Assembly (NCBI GenBank): GCA_021774735.1
Contig: JAJFIS010000021.1
Location: forward strand, 146,979 to 210,978
DNA length: 64,000 nucleotides
Direction of reading: 5' to 3'
Source: Alphaproteobacteria bacterium
GTDB lineage: Bacteria; Pseudomonadota; Alphaproteobacteria; Sphingomonadales; Kordiimonadaceae
Part shown: piece by piece, positions 26,972 to 36,270 of the stretch
Layout: each line of letters starts with the position of its first letter
Position numbering within the stretch: the stretch's first letter is position 1
Notes under the pieces: model-generated
What the model saw: the letters and a program-made list of their open reading frames with translations, nothing else
Told to the model about the DNA's origin: nothing
The model's database searches: none
Made by a program: the position numbers and the translations under genes

Positions 26972-27913
26972 ATGCCTGAGACTGTCGAAATCGTTGAGGT
27001 TGGTGCCCGTGATGGGTTGCAAAATGAAAAAACATCATTTTCCGCAACAGACAAAGTAAAACTTATCAACGGCGCAATTGCTGCTGGGGTTAAAAGGTTA
27101 GAAGTTGCCAGCTTCGTTCATCCTAAATTAGTCCCTCAAATGGCCGATGCAGAAGCGGTAGTGGCGGCCCTGGCAGATAATCCCGATTTAACATATATTG
27201 GCCTAGTTTTAAATAAACGTGGATTTCTGCGGGCGCTTGCAACGCGGGAAGGCAACAAGCGCGGGGTGGATGAAATTGGCTGTGTCGCGGTGGCCTCCGA
27301 TGGTTTTGGATTGAAGAACCAGGCACAAAGTGCTGCGCAATCGGTGGATGTTTGCCGTGAGATGATTTGCATGGCAAAAGACGCGGGCATGAGCGCTCAA
27401 GTGACTATTTCGGTGGCTTTTGGTTGCCCCTTTGATGGCCGAATTGACCCTGAGAGGGTAATTGATATGGCTTGTGCATTAGCGGAGGCGGGTCCACGGG
27501 AAATTGCAATAGCAGATACCATTGGCGTGGCGGTGCCGGAGCAAGTGACAGCGATGGTTTCAGCCTTAAGGAAGCGCCTGCCAGATATGCCTATTCGTGC
27601 CCACTTTCATAACACTCGTAACACCGGTATTGCCAATGCATGGGCGGCTTATACGGCAGGGGCCGCAATCCTTGATGCATCAATAGGCGGTTTGGGTGGT
27701 TGTCCCTTTGCGCCTAAGGCCACCGGCAATATTGCTACAGAAGATTTGCAATATTTACTGAGCGAATCATCCGTGGAAACAGGTTTGCAGCTAAACCGTT
27801 TGATAACATTATCACATTGGGTCGAAAAAACCCTTGGCCGGGTTCCGCCGTCCATGGTGGCACAAGCTGGTGGTTTTCCAATAATTGAGGATGGACATAG
27901 TGACCGAACTTGA
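26972..27913 (+). CDS. mvaB: Hydroxymethylglutaryl-CoA lyase
   Basis: The enzyme cleaves HMG-CoA to acetyl-CoA and acetoacetate, usually as the last step of leucine degradation. Family motifs are present in order: EVGARDGLQNEK with the catalytic Arg and Asp, RAHFHNTRNTG with the metal-binding His pair, and GGLGGCPFAPKATGNIATED with the catalytic Cys. Its 313 residues match the family. The other leucine-pathway genes are not adjacent. The next gene starts inside its last codons. Confidence 0.93.
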   Translation: MPETVEIVEVGARDGLQNEKTSFSATDKVKLINGAIAAGVKRLEVASFVHPKLVPQMADAEAVVAALADNPDLTYIGLVLNKRGFLRALATREGNKRGVDEIGCVAVASDGFGLKNQAQSAAQSVDVCREMICMAKDAGMSAQVTISVAFGCPFDGRIDPERVIDMACALAEAGPREIAIADTIGVAVPEQVTAMVSALRKRLPDMPIRAHFHNTRNTGIANAWAAYTAGAAILDASIGGLGGCPFAPKATGNIATEDLQYLLSESSVETGLQLNRLITLSHWVEKTLGRVPPSMVAQAGGFPIIEDGHSDRT

Positions 27914-28343
27914 AACAATCATAGAAAAACTGGGCCTGAGCCCTCACCCTGAGGGGGGCTATTACCGCCGTACTTATTGCAATGAGGTGAGGCATGATGG
28001 GCGCGGGGCCGCATCCGCAATTTATTTTCTGCTGGAAGGCGGCACCCCGTCCTTGTGGCACCGGACGGACGGCGATGAGCTTTGGTTCTGGCATATGGGG
28101 GCAGCTTTAAAGCTAGACATGTGCGAGGACGGAAGCCGTAATGTGGCAACAACTATCCTTGGGCCAAGCATGGTTGAGGGCCATATATTTCAAACTTATG
28201 TGCCCGCAAACCAGTGGCAACGGGCTGAAAGTGTGGGGGAATGGACGCTGGTTAGCTGTGCGGTTAGCCCAGAGTTCCTCTTTGATAGTTATGAACTTAT
28301 CCAGGATGCTAGTTGGATGCCAGGCGACCCTGTTCCTAGCTAG
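27900..28343 (+). CDS. Cupin, DUF985 family
   Basis: The 147-residue protein is a DUF985 cupin (YML079-like) of unknown activity. The signature LGLSPHPEGGYYRRTY is at the N-terminus, followed by AIYFLLEGG and SLWHRTDGDELWFWH, the cupin metal-site region. A GTG at 27900, eight bases after GAGGA, gives the usual family N-terminus; an ATG at 27891 is the alternative. It overlaps the mvaB end and also overlaps the convergent cysQ by eight bases at its stop. Confidence 0.85.
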   Translation: MTELETIIEKLGLSPHPEGGYYRRTYCNEVRHDGRGAASAIYFLLEGGTPSLWHRTDGDELWFWHMGAALKLDMCEDGSRNVATTILGPSMVEGHIFQTYVPANQWQRAESVGEWTLVSCAVSPEFLFDSYELIQDASWMPGDPVPS

Positions 28344-29151
28344 CAATTGTTGGCGGCGAATAATTAACATCTGCCACACAAATGAACCATGGGTTTAAAA
28401 AGGTCGTAGTGTCTTTGGCATAACTAAGTGGTGTGCCATCGGTGTTGAGCACATTACCGCCCGCTGCCATTAATACGGCATGAGCAGCAGCCGTATCCCA
28501 TTCGCATGTGGGGCCTAGCCGTGGGTAAAGGTCTGCTTCACCTGTTGCCAGTAAGCAGAATTTTAAGCTGCTGCCAATGGAGATATTTTTTGATCCCGGA
28601 AAATGCTCCAAATAGCTCTCAAGTTCAGGTGAACGATGGGATTTAGACGCAACAATGGTCATCTGTGTGCTATTCACCGGGCGGGTTTTAATTCCACGCT
28701 GGTTTAACAAAAGGCCATCAGCCACTTCTGCTTGCCATGCCCCTTCACCGACAATACCCCAGAAAATGCGGCCAACCGCAGGGGCGTAAACAACACCAGC
28801 TTTTGGTGTTCTATTTTCTATAAGGCCAATATTTACCGTAAAATCACCGCCGCGTTTAACAAATTCCTTGGTGCCGTCAAGGGGGTCAACGAGCCAAAAT
28901 AACCCCGCCGATATGTCTGGTATATTGCCGCCTGATGCTGCCTCTTCACCGACCATTGGAATATGCGGTGCAATGCGGTCAAGTGCGGCCTCTATGATCT
29001 CTTCACCTCGACGATCAGCTTCGGTCACAGGGGATGCATCAGATTTTTCATAGACTGAAAAATCAGTATCATAGATCGTCATAATATCTTTGCCAGCATC
29101 AAGAACTGCCTGAATAAGGCCCTGCATCATATGGGATATTTCGTGTGGCAT
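28336..29151 (-). CDS. cysQ: 3'(2'),5'-bisphosphate nucleotidase CysQ
   Basis: CysQ removes the 3'-phosphate of PAP, a by-product of sulphate assimilation. The inositol-monophosphatase-fold motifs are visible: GEEAASGG, then WLVDPLDGTKEFVKRGGDFT with the metal-binding Asp residues, and CEWDTAAAHAVLMAAGG near the end. Length is 271 residues, as expected. The 3' ends of cysQ and the cupin gene overlap by eight bases. Confidence 0.92.
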   Translation of the reverse strand: MPHEISHMMQGLIQAVLDAGKDIMTIYDTDFSVYEKSDASPVTEADRRGEEIIEAALDRIAPHIPMVGEEAASGGNIPDISAGLFWLVDPLDGTKEFVKRGGDFTVNIGLIENRTPKAGVVYAPAVGRIFWGIVGEGAWQAEVADGLLLNQRGIKTRPVNSTQMTIVASKSHRSPELESYLEHFPGSKNISIGSSLKFCLLATGEADLYPRLGPTCEWDTAAAHAVLMAAGGNVLNTDGTPLSYAKDTTTFLNPWFICVADVNYSPPTIAS

Positions 29152-29354
29152 GATGATATAAACCTTTTATTTTTTTGATCGATCTGGGTAAGTAAAAATA
29201 TGTGTTTGGTGAAATTTCATTAAAATGGTCTAGGCAGTTTGTTCCTGACAGGCTATGTTTGCTACTCAAAAGGGTTGGGTGCAAGTATTTTCTTTGTAAA
29301 TGCGGCATTCTTAAATTTAGTATTTCTAACGTATATTACTCATGGGAAATATAA

Positions 29355-29990
29355 ATGACTGATATCGATTTTGCCGCCGTGCTTTGCTCTCGTCTATGTC
29401 ACGATTTGGTTAGTCCGGTTGGGGCCATGTCTAATGGTTTGGAAATATTAAATGAGGAAACAGATGCCTCAATGCAGGAACAGGTTATGGACCTGTTGCA
29501 GAAGTCAACGCGCCAAACAACCAATAAACTACAGTTCTTTCGCTTAGCCTTTGGGGCAGGGGGCGGCTTTTCGAGCCAACTTGATATGCGAGAAGCTGAA
29601 AAGGCGCTTTTTGCTTATTTTGAAGGTAGCAGGGTTAATTTGATTTGGAATGTGCCCTTGCCGCATGTGTCAAAACAAATGGTAAAGTTTCTGTTGAATA
29701 CGGCTATGGTTTCGGGTGAAAGTATGATCAGAGGTGGTGATTTAAACGTTAATATGTCTGAAAAAGACAATAAAATTCACCTATTTATCACGGCGCAAAC
29801 CCCTCGTTTTCTGATGGCAGACACAATCCGAGATGCTTTAATGGGGGATATGGAAGAATCTTTATTGGACCCCCGCACGGCACCAGCCTATTTGGCAGGA
29901 CAAGTTGCCCGGGAGCTAAATGGTACAATAAGCGTTCTAAAAGTTACGGAGGAGGAAACGCATATTCAGGCTATTCTCGATAAAGAATGA
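29355..29990 (+). CDS. chpT: Histidine phosphotransferase ChpT
   Basis: ChpT relays phosphate from the hybrid kinase CckA to CtrA and CpdR. The dimerisation and phosphorylation helix reads LCSRLCHDLVSPVGAMSNGL, with His16 as the phospho-acceptor, and the rest resembles a degenerate ATPase fold without an ATP site, as in known ChpT. At 211 residues it has the normal length. It stands directly upstream of the che operon and 7 kb from ctrA on this segment; CckA, CpdR and DivK are not in the window. Confidence 0.9.
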   Translation: MTDIDFAAVLCSRLCHDLVSPVGAMSNGLEILNEETDASMQEQVMDLLQKSTRQTTNKLQFFRLAFGAGGGFSSQLDMREAEKALFAYFEGSRVNLIWNVPLPHVSKQMVKFLLNTAMVSGESMIRGGDLNVNMSEKDNKIHLFITAQTPRFLMADTIRDALMGDMEESLLDPRTAPAYLAGQVARELNGTISVLKVTEEETHIQAILDKE

Positions 29991-30068
29991 AAATAAGCCC
30001 AACTTCTTGCCGTGATATTTTCTCAAAGTAATATTTTATCGCATTATCAGATTGATTTGTTGCTAAAC

Positions 30069-30084
30069 TTTACATCATTTTAAC
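30069..30084 (+). promoter_or_regulatory. Candidate CtrA box upstream of cheA
   Basis: TTTA-CATCATT-TTAAC differs by one base from TTAA-N7-TTAAC. A -10-like TAGATT follows after about eight bases. It lies some 95 bases before the cheA start, so CtrA could drive the che operon. Confidence 0.5.
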
Positions 30085-30178
30085 CCTTTACCTAGATTGT
30101 CTGACTATGGGCAGTTAGTCATGACCAATTAGAGCACATGGTGGATACCATTTGTTTTTGCAGTAAAGGCGATTGAAT

Positions 30179-33100
30179 ATGGATGATCTTTTAAATGAAT
30201 TCTTGACCGAGACAGGCGAGAGTATTGATGTTGTTGATGTGGAAATTGTCAAACTTGAACAGGACCCCAGCAACAAGCCGGTAATTGATAATATCTTCCG
30301 GCTCGTTCACACCATTAAGGGCACATGTGGGTTTTTAGGCTTGCCTCGATTAGAATCGGTCGCCCATTCAGCAGAAAATGTACTGAGTAAATTCCGAGAT
30401 GGTGAACTTGAAGTAACGCAGGATAGTGTCACCATCATATTGGAAAGCTTGGACTGTATTAAAGAAATTCTCGCTGCCATTGAAGCTACAGAGGAAGAAC
30501 CTGAGGGTGATGACAGTGATCTCATTGGCCGATTAGATGCTATTGCCGCAGGTGAAACATCTGGTGCTTCTGCGCCGCCTGAGCCTTCTGAACCCGATAC
30601 GGTTGAAGGCGAAATTGTTGATGTTGACTCAGGCCGAAGTTTGAAACCTGGTGAAGTTTCCCTTGAAGAGCTGGAAGCAGCATTTGCTTCTGCACCGGGT
30701 CCAGAAGAAAGCGAAGTGGCTGAAACACCCGCCGCATCTGATGAAGCAACATCAGGTAGTTTGTATGACCGGATTGGTGGGGAAGATACGCTGGCCGTTG
30801 TTGCGCATATTATTTCTAATAAATTGATAAATCATTCAACATTATCAGCCTTTTTTGGCGGGCAGGATGCAGAGGCTTTAAAATCCATGTTTATGGGACT
30901 TCTTGCCGCATTATACCAAGACCAAGCGGATGTGGCTGAGAGTGTAGGGGGGCATCTGACAAATGATGCGAGCTTTGGTGACATGCAATTTGATGCCCTT
31001 ACTGCGGTGGTATCAGAGGCCATGAAGGAATGCCAGGTTGCCGCAGACTTCTGTGATGAAGCTACGATGGCGATGGAGCTCGTTCGCGATGTTGCCACCT
31101 CGGCAGCGCAGGCGGAAGTGGCTAAGAAAGCCAAGGCGGAGAAATCCAAAGCTTCCGCACCCGCAGCTGGTGGGGATGGCCGCAAAATAACCCAGTCCAT
31201 CAGGGTTAGTGTTGACCTGTTAGAAGACTTAATGAATATGGTTTCAGAGCTAGTGCTGACCCGCAATCAGCTAATGCAAATATGCCGTAATCAAGAAGAT
31301 AATGAGCTGCTAGTTCCCTTGCAACGCTTAAGCCAATGCACCACGGAGCTACAAGAGGGGGTAATGAAGACGCGCATGCAGCCGATTGGCAATGCCTGGG
31401 CGAAATTGCCGCGTATAGTTAGAGATTTAACAGTAGAACTAGATAAGAAAATTGACCTGCAAATGTTGGGTGCGGATACTGAATTAGACCGTCAAGTGCT
31501 GGAATTAATTAAAGATCCACTTACACATATGGTACGAAATTCAGCGGATCATGGCATTGAGATGCCCAATGAGCGCTTAGCCCTTGGTAAAAAAGAAACC
31601 GGGACTATTCGCTTAAATGCTTATCATGAAGGTGGCCACATTATCATTGAGATAACTGATGATGGTCGCGGTTTGAGCGCTAGTAAATTAATACCTAAAA
31701 TTCTGGAAAAAGGTTTAGCTACACAGGCTGAGCTTGATGAAATGTCAGAAGCTCAAATTCAGAGATTTATTTTTCACGCAGGGTTTTCAATGGCGGCCAA
31801 AGTTACCAGCGTATCGGGTCGTGGGGTTGGAATGGATGTTGTAAGGTCCAATATTGAGAAAATTGGCGGTACCATTGATATGTCCTCAACAGAGGGCAAA
31901 GGCACAACCTTCCTCATTAAAATTCCTCTGACCTTGGCCATTGTTTCAGCTCTTATTGTTCAGGCCCAGGGTAATCGTTTTGCTATCCCACAGATCAGTG
32001 TTCTCGAACTAGTGCGGGCCGCTGAAGGCAGCGAGTATGAAATAGAAAATATTAATGATGCACCGGTTGTGAGGCTGCGTAATCGCTTGTTACCACTTGT
32101 GTATTTAAATGATGTTTTGGGACTTAAGCGTGATGATCAAAGCGCAGATTCAGAAGAAGATAAAAAAGATGATGGTACTACTGATGAGGACTTTATTGTT
32201 GTCGCTCAGGTAGGGTCTTATATCTTTGGTATTGTGGTTGACCAAGTATTTGACACCGAAGAAATTGTCGTCAAGCCTGTGGCACCCATTTTGAAAGATC
32301 TACCAATTTATTCCGGAAATACGATTTTGGGTGACGGTAGCGTTATCATGATCATTGATACAAATGGGGTTGCCTATGCATCCAATGCAGGCGCTACAGA
32401 GCAAGAAAGCGAAGACCAGCAAGAAGATGATGTGACTGAAAAAGCAATGGATGACACCGATAGCTTATTATTGTTCAGGGCTGGGAACGGAAATCCAAAA
32501 GCTGTTATGCTTTCGCTGGTTGCGCGCTTAGAAGATTTTCCTGTTGAGGACTTTGAAGATTCTAATGGTCGTTATGTGGTCCAATACCGCGGATCTCTAA
32601 TGCCGATTGTGATGGCAGACCCTTCTATGACATTAACTGATAAGACCCGGCAGCCAGTTCTTGTATTCTCAGACGGGGAATATACCATGGGCTTAGCAGT
32701 TGAAAAAATATTAGACATTGTGGAAGCAGAACTTAACCTTAATCTTGGCTCTGCAACCCCAGGCATTGTTGGTTCAGCCATAATCGAAGATAAAGCAACA
32801 GAGGTCATTGATGTTACCTACTTCCTGTCTCAGGCCTTTGCCAATTGGCTCGAAAAGCGAGATGCAATAGACGAGAGTTCAACAATTCAAAAGCCTCGTA
32901 TTTTACTTATTGACGATAGTGACTTCTTCCGCAATATGTTGAAACCATTGCTGTCAGTTGCGGGTTATCAAGTGAGCGCTGTTTCATCTGCTCAAGCCGC
33001 GCTTGATATGCGCGAAGCCGGAGTGATGTTTGATATGATCGTCTCAGATATCGAAATGCCAGAGATTAGTGGCTTTGATTTTGCCAAGTCGGTTAAATCA

Positions 33101-33271
33101 GACCCCCGTTGGTCGTCAGTACCGCTTGTTGCCTTGTCAGCCTTGACAAGTGAGCGTGATCTTGAGCGTGGCAGAGCAGTTGGCTTTGATGACTATGTCG
33201 CTAAGTTCGATAAAGAAACCTTACTGCAAGCTTTATCAATGCAGTTGAAAATTCAAGGAGATGCAGCATGA
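30179..33271 (+). CDS. cheA: Hybrid chemotaxis kinase CheA with a truncated-haemoglobin-like domain and receiver
   Basis: The 1030-residue kinase has an HPt domain (residues 1-105, phospho-His44 in RLVHTIKGTCG), an unusual insert (194-313), a dimerisation helix pair (about 335-400), an HATPase (N-box DPLTHMVRNSADHGIE, G1 DDGRG at 494-498, GRGVGMDVV), a CheW-like domain (about 588-733), a second degenerate CheW-like domain (758-890) and a receiver (906-1026, Asp957 in IVSDIEMP). The insert begins SLYDRIGGEDTLAVV and continues LSAFFGG, resembling group-1 truncated haemoglobins. It sits where P2, the CheY/CheB docking domain, normally lies. ATG 30179 is chosen over TTG 30173. The stop overlaps cheW. 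Confidence 0.93.
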   Translation: MDDLLNEFLTETGESIDVVDVEIVKLEQDPSNKPVIDNIFRLVHTIKGTCGFLGLPRLESVAHSAENVLSKFRDGELEVTQDSVTIILESLDCIKEILAAIEATEEEPEGDDSDLIGRLDAIAAGETSGASAPPEPSEPDTVEGEIVDVDSGRSLKPGEVSLEELEAAFASAPGPEESEVAETPAASDEATSGSLYDRIGGEDTLAVVAHIISNKLINHSTLSAFFGGQDAEALKSMFMGLLAALYQDQADVAESVGGHLTNDASFGDMQFDALTAVVSEAMKECQVAADFCDEATMAMELVRDVATSAAQAEVAKKAKAEKSKASAPAAGGDGRKITQSIRVSVDLLEDLMNMVSELVLTRNQLMQICRNQEDNELLVPLQRLSQCTTELQEGVMKTRMQPIGNAWAKLPRIVRDLTVELDKKIDLQMLGADTELDRQVLELIKDPLTHMVRNSADHGIEMPNERLALGKKETGTIRLNAYHEGGHIIIEITDDGRGLSASKLIPKILEKGLATQAELDEMSEAQIQRFIFHAGFSMAAKVTSVSGRGVGMDVVRSNIEKIGGTIDMSSTEGKGTTFLIKIPLTLAIVSALIVQAQGNRFAIPQISVLELVRAAEGSEYEIENINDAPVVRLRNRLLPLVYLNDVLGLKRDDQSADSEEDKKDDGTTDEDFIVVAQVGSYIFGIVVDQVFDTEEIVVKPVAPILKDLPIYSGNTILGDGSVIMIIDTNGVAYASNAGATEQESEDQQEDDVTEKAMDDTDSLLLFRAGNGNPKAVMLSLVARLEDFPVEDFEDSNGRYVVQYRGSLMPIVMADPSMTLTDKTRQPVLVFSDGEYTMGLAVEKILDIVEAELNLNLGSATPGIVGSAIIEDKATEVIDVTYFLSQAFANWLEKRDAIDESSTIQKPRILLIDDSDFFRNMLKPLLSVAGYQVSAVSSAQAALDMREAGVMFDMIVSDIEMPEISGFDFAKSVKSDPRWSSVPLVALSALTSERDLERGRAVGFDDYVAKFDKETLLQALSMQLKIQGDAA

Positions 33272-33750
33272 ATGACCTTGTAGTACGGGATGATTTGAGT
33301 GTTGTTGCTAATGGAAAGCAAGATTTTGTAACTATTTATTTAGCAGGCCAGTTGCTAGGCATTCCGGTTTTAGCAGTTCATGACGTTCTGAATGCCCAGA
33401 AAATTACACCAATACCTTTGGCCCCCGATTGGGTGGCAGGTGTCTTAAACTTGCGAGGTAAGATTGTTACTGCCATCAGCTTGAGAAGGCGGTTAAATTT
33501 ACCGGCAAGAAAGCCTGATGAGAAGAGCATGTCAGTGGTGATAGAACATAATGACGAGCCCTACAGCCTTCAAATTGATAAAGTTGGTGAAGTCTTATCC
33601 TTGGATGATAGTTTGTTCGAGAAGAATCCAAACACGCTTGATGCATGTTGGAGAGAGGTTAGTCGGGGTATTTACCGACTTGAAGATACACTGATGGCTG
33701 TTTTAGATGTTGATAAATTACTCGAAACAACCAATGCTGTTGCTGCATAG
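33268..33750 (+). CDS. cheW: Chemotaxis coupling protein CheW
   Basis: CheW links receptors to CheA. The 160-residue protein has the typical SH3-like fold pattern: FVTIYLAGQLLGIPVLAVHDVL, then PDWVAGVLNLRGKIVTAISL, the most conserved CheW block. Its ATG overlaps the cheA stop (ATGA), so the two are coupled. cheY follows after 42 bases. No receptor gene is present in the window. Confidence 0.95.
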   Translation: MNDLVVRDDLSVVANGKQDFVTIYLAGQLLGIPVLAVHDVLNAQKITPIPLAPDWVAGVLNLRGKIVTAISLRRRLNLPARKPDEKSMSVVIEHNDEPYSLQIDKVGEVLSLDDSLFEKNPNTLDACWREVSRGIYRLEDTLMAVLDVDKLLETTNAVAA

Positions 33751-33792
33751 TAAATGCATATAGGAAGTACGATTAAAAAGGGTGACCACTAG

Positions 33793-34158
33793 ATGAAACA
33801 ATGTCTTGTTGTAGACGATTCTAAAGTAATTCGCCGAGTCGCTCGGCGCATTTTAGAGGAGCTTAATTTTGAGGTTGAAGAAGCTGTTGACGGTAAGGAC
33901 GCGCTTGAAAAATCTTTGAGCAATACACCGGCTGTAGTTTTATTAGACTGGAACATGCCAGTTATGGATGGATTGGAATATTTAAAAGCAATGCGGGCAA
34001 GTCCTAATATTGCCCAGCCCATTGTTGTATTTTGTACCACTGAAAATGACATGTCGCATATTAGGGCTGCAATTGAAGCCGGCGCAAATGAATATATTAT
34101 GAAACCCTTTGATCGTGAAATTATTGAAGCAAAATTTTCCCAATGTGGTTTGCTCTAA
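33793..34158 (+). CDS. cheY: Single-domain response regulator CheY
   Basis: The 121-residue protein is a lone receiver domain. Asp8 and Asp9 (VVDDS), the phospho-acceptor Asp52 (VLLDWNMP), Thr82/83 in FCTTEND and Lys104 in MKPF are all present, so it should be phosphorylated. Position between cheW and cheB supports a CheY role at the flagellar motor. Other receivers in the window are those of CheA, CheB, CtrA and FlbD. Confidence 0.92.
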   Translation: MKQCLVVDDSKVIRRVARRILEELNFEVEEAVDGKDALEKSLSNTPAVVLLDWNMPVMDGLEYLKAMRASPNIAQPIVVFCTTENDMSHIRAAIEAGANEYIMKPFDREIIEAKFSQCGLL

Positions 34159-34170
34159 AAGGTTTGACAC

Positions 34171-35382
34171 TTGAATTCTATTTTAAAAAAACAACATGCT
34201 ATAAAAGACAGCGGCACCCCCTTTCGAGTAATGGTGGTTGATGATAGCGCGGTTATTCGCGGTTTTATCAAACGGTATCTTATGGATGACCCAATGATTG
34301 ATGTTGTCGCGACGGCAAGTGATGGCCTCATGGCACTCACGCTCATGAAAAGCCAAGACATTGAAGCGATAGTGTTAGACATCGAAATGCCGCGTATGGA
34401 TGGATTAACAGCGCTACCAAAATTAATTGAGATGAATCCTGATGTTGCGATTGTCATGGCATCCACATTGACCTTGAAAAGTGCTGAAGTTAGTTTGACA
34501 GCCTTGCAAAAAGGGGCCGTGGATTATGTCCCTAAGCCTGAATCTGCCCGTAATATGCATGCGAGCAATGAATTTCGAACTGAGCTCCTAAGCAAAGTGA
34601 AGGCCTGGGCGACACGTCGGCGCAAGAAAAGGGGTGTTCCCTTACCCAGTGGCATTGGTGCAGAAAGTCGCTCAGGAATTACTAAACCAGCAAAACCGGC
34701 TGGCAATGCTGCAGCAGAGCCAGACCGGGCACCTGTTAAAAAACGGTCACCGGTGATAATTTCGTCTGATGCAATTAAATTTAAGCCGCTCAAAATAGTG
34801 AAGCCAAAAATTTTGGCAATTGCTTCTTCCACGGGTGGACCACAAGCCCTGTTGAAATTTTTTACCGAATTTAAACAACGGCCCAAAGTGCCAATTGTTA
34901 TTACCCAGCATATGCCTGCGCATTTCACGGCTATTCTTGCGCAGCACATCAACCAGCATACGGGGTGGGACGCTAGCGAGGCAGCCGATGGCATGGTTTT
35001 GGAAAGCGGTAAGGTTTATGTGGCACCAGGTGACTATCATTTAACTTTTGAAAAAGATGGCCAGAAGATAATATGTCGGCTCGATCAGAACCCGCCTGAA
35101 AACTTTTGTCGACCATCCGCTGACCCCATGTTCCGCAGCTTAGGAAAATTATTTTCTGATAAGGTTCTTTGTGTCATTTTGACAGGGATGGGCTATGATG
35201 GCCTTGAGGGGGCGCGAGATTTAAGTGCTATGGGGGCTAATGTTATGGCACAAGATGAAGCAACTAGTGTGGTTTGGGGCATGCCTGGTGCAGTTGCCTC
35301 GGCCGGAATATGTGCAAAGGTATTACCATTGAGTGAATTGGGCGATGTGACCTTCCAGCAGCAAAGTGGAGGTGCCTTCTAA
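34171..35382 (+). CDS. cheB: Protein-glutamate methylesterase CheB
   Basis: CheB demethylates chemoreceptors in response to CheA. An N-terminal receiver (Asp70 in IVLDIEMPRMDG) is joined by a long Ala/Pro/Lys linker (about 155-210) to the esterase domain, whose triad appears as Ser220 (ASSTGGP), His247 (TQHMPA) and Asp343 (GMGYDG). A TTG start with AAAGG upstream is the best start because the next ATG lies inside the receiver's first strand. Its stop shares a base with the cheR ATG (TAATG). Confidence 0.93.
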   Translation: MNSILKKQHAIKDSGTPFRVMVVDDSAVIRGFIKRYLMDDPMIDVVATASDGLMALTLMKSQDIEAIVLDIEMPRMDGLTALPKLIEMNPDVAIVMASTLTLKSAEVSLTALQKGAVDYVPKPESARNMHASNEFRTELLSKVKAWATRRRKKRGVPLPSGIGAESRSGITKPAKPAGNAAAEPDRAPVKKRSPVIISSDAIKFKPLKIVKPKILAIASSTGGPQALLKFFTEFKQRPKVPIVITQHMPAHFTAILAQHINQHTGWDASEAADGMVLESGKVYVAPGDYHLTFEKDGQKIICRLDQNPPENFCRPSADPMFRSLGKLFSDKVLCVILTGMGYDGLEGARDLSAMGANVMAQDEATSVVWGMPGAVASAGICAKVLPLSELGDVTFQQQSGGAF

Positions 35383-36212
35383 TGCGTACAGAAGACTTTG
35401 ATTTTCTTGCAAAATTACTAAAGCAGCGTTCCGGCCTTATGCTAACCCAGGATAAGGTATATCTTCTTGAGAGCCGTTTAACACCTATTGCACGCGAAAG
35501 GGGTTTGGCAGGTCTTGATGAACTTATTTCCAAATTGCGCTCGAGCCGGGATGAAGGCTTGATGAATGATGTTACAGAGGCCATGACAACGAACGAATCC
35601 TTCTTCTTTAGGGACAACACGCCCTTTGACCTGTTTCGTGATCATGTTTTACCAATGCTTGAGAAGCGCCGTACGAATAAGAAAATTCGCATTTGGTGTG
35701 CAGCAGCCTCCACAGGCCAAGAGCCATATTCCCTTGCAATGATATTGAAGGAAAATTGGCATAAATGGCAATCGTGGAATATTGAGATCATCGCAACTGA
35801 TATTTCAGCGCAAGTTTTGGATAAAGCCAAACGAGGGCATTATAGCCAGTTTGAGGTTCAGCGCGGGTTACCTATTCAAATGCTCATTAAATATTTCAAG
35901 CAGGATGGCGAAGTCTGGAAGATTAGTGACGAGATTCGCCGGATGGTAAATTACCGTGAGTTTAATCTGCTCGATAATTTTGCGAGTTTAGGCCAGTGCG
36001 ATATTCTTTTTTGCCGTAATGTTTTGATCTATTTTGATCAGCCAACAAAAAGTGATGTACTTGGTCGTATGTCACAATTGCTCGCAGCTGATGGTGCATT
36101 ATTTTTAGGTTCAGCTGAAACGGTGTTGGGTATAACCGATAAATTCCGCCCCGTGCGCAGCAGACGCGGCCTATATGTTCAATCTGCAGCACCAGATGAT
36201 TTAATCACATAA
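35382..36212 (+). CDS. cheR: Chemoreceptor methyltransferase CheR
   Basis: CheR methylates receptor glutamates using S-adenosylmethionine. The N-terminal helical domain is followed by the methyltransferase domain: TTNESFFFRDNTPFD, the SAM-binding IRIWCAAASTGQEPYSLAM segment, and DILFCRNVLIYFDQ near residue 210. At 276 residues it is a standard CheR without extra repeats. It ends the che operon, and a bidirectional terminator follows. Confidence 0.95.
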   Translation: MRTEDFDFLAKLLKQRSGLMLTQDKVYLLESRLTPIARERGLAGLDELISKLRSSRDEGLMNDVTEAMTTNESFFFRDNTPFDLFRDHVLPMLEKRRTNKKIRIWCAAASTGQEPYSLAMILKENWHKWQSWNIEIIATDISAQVLDKAKRGHYSQFEVQRGLPIQMLIKYFKQDGEVWKISDEIRRMVNYREFNLLDNFASLGQCDILFCRNVLIYFDQPTKSDVLGRMSQLLAADGALFLGSAETVLGITDKFRPVRSRRGLYVQSAAPDDLIT

Positions 36213-36238
36213 AAAAACCGACTGAAAAGTCGGTTTTT
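36213..36238. terminator. Bidirectional terminator between cheR and ctrA
   Basis: AAAAACCGACT and AGTCGGTTTTT form an 11-base-pair perfect stem around a GAAA loop. The A and T runs serve transcripts from both sides: cheR on the plus strand and ctrA on the minus strand. Confidence 0.9.
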
Positions 36239-36270
36239 ATAAAGTTTAATCGTAATCTAACTAAGCGGCG

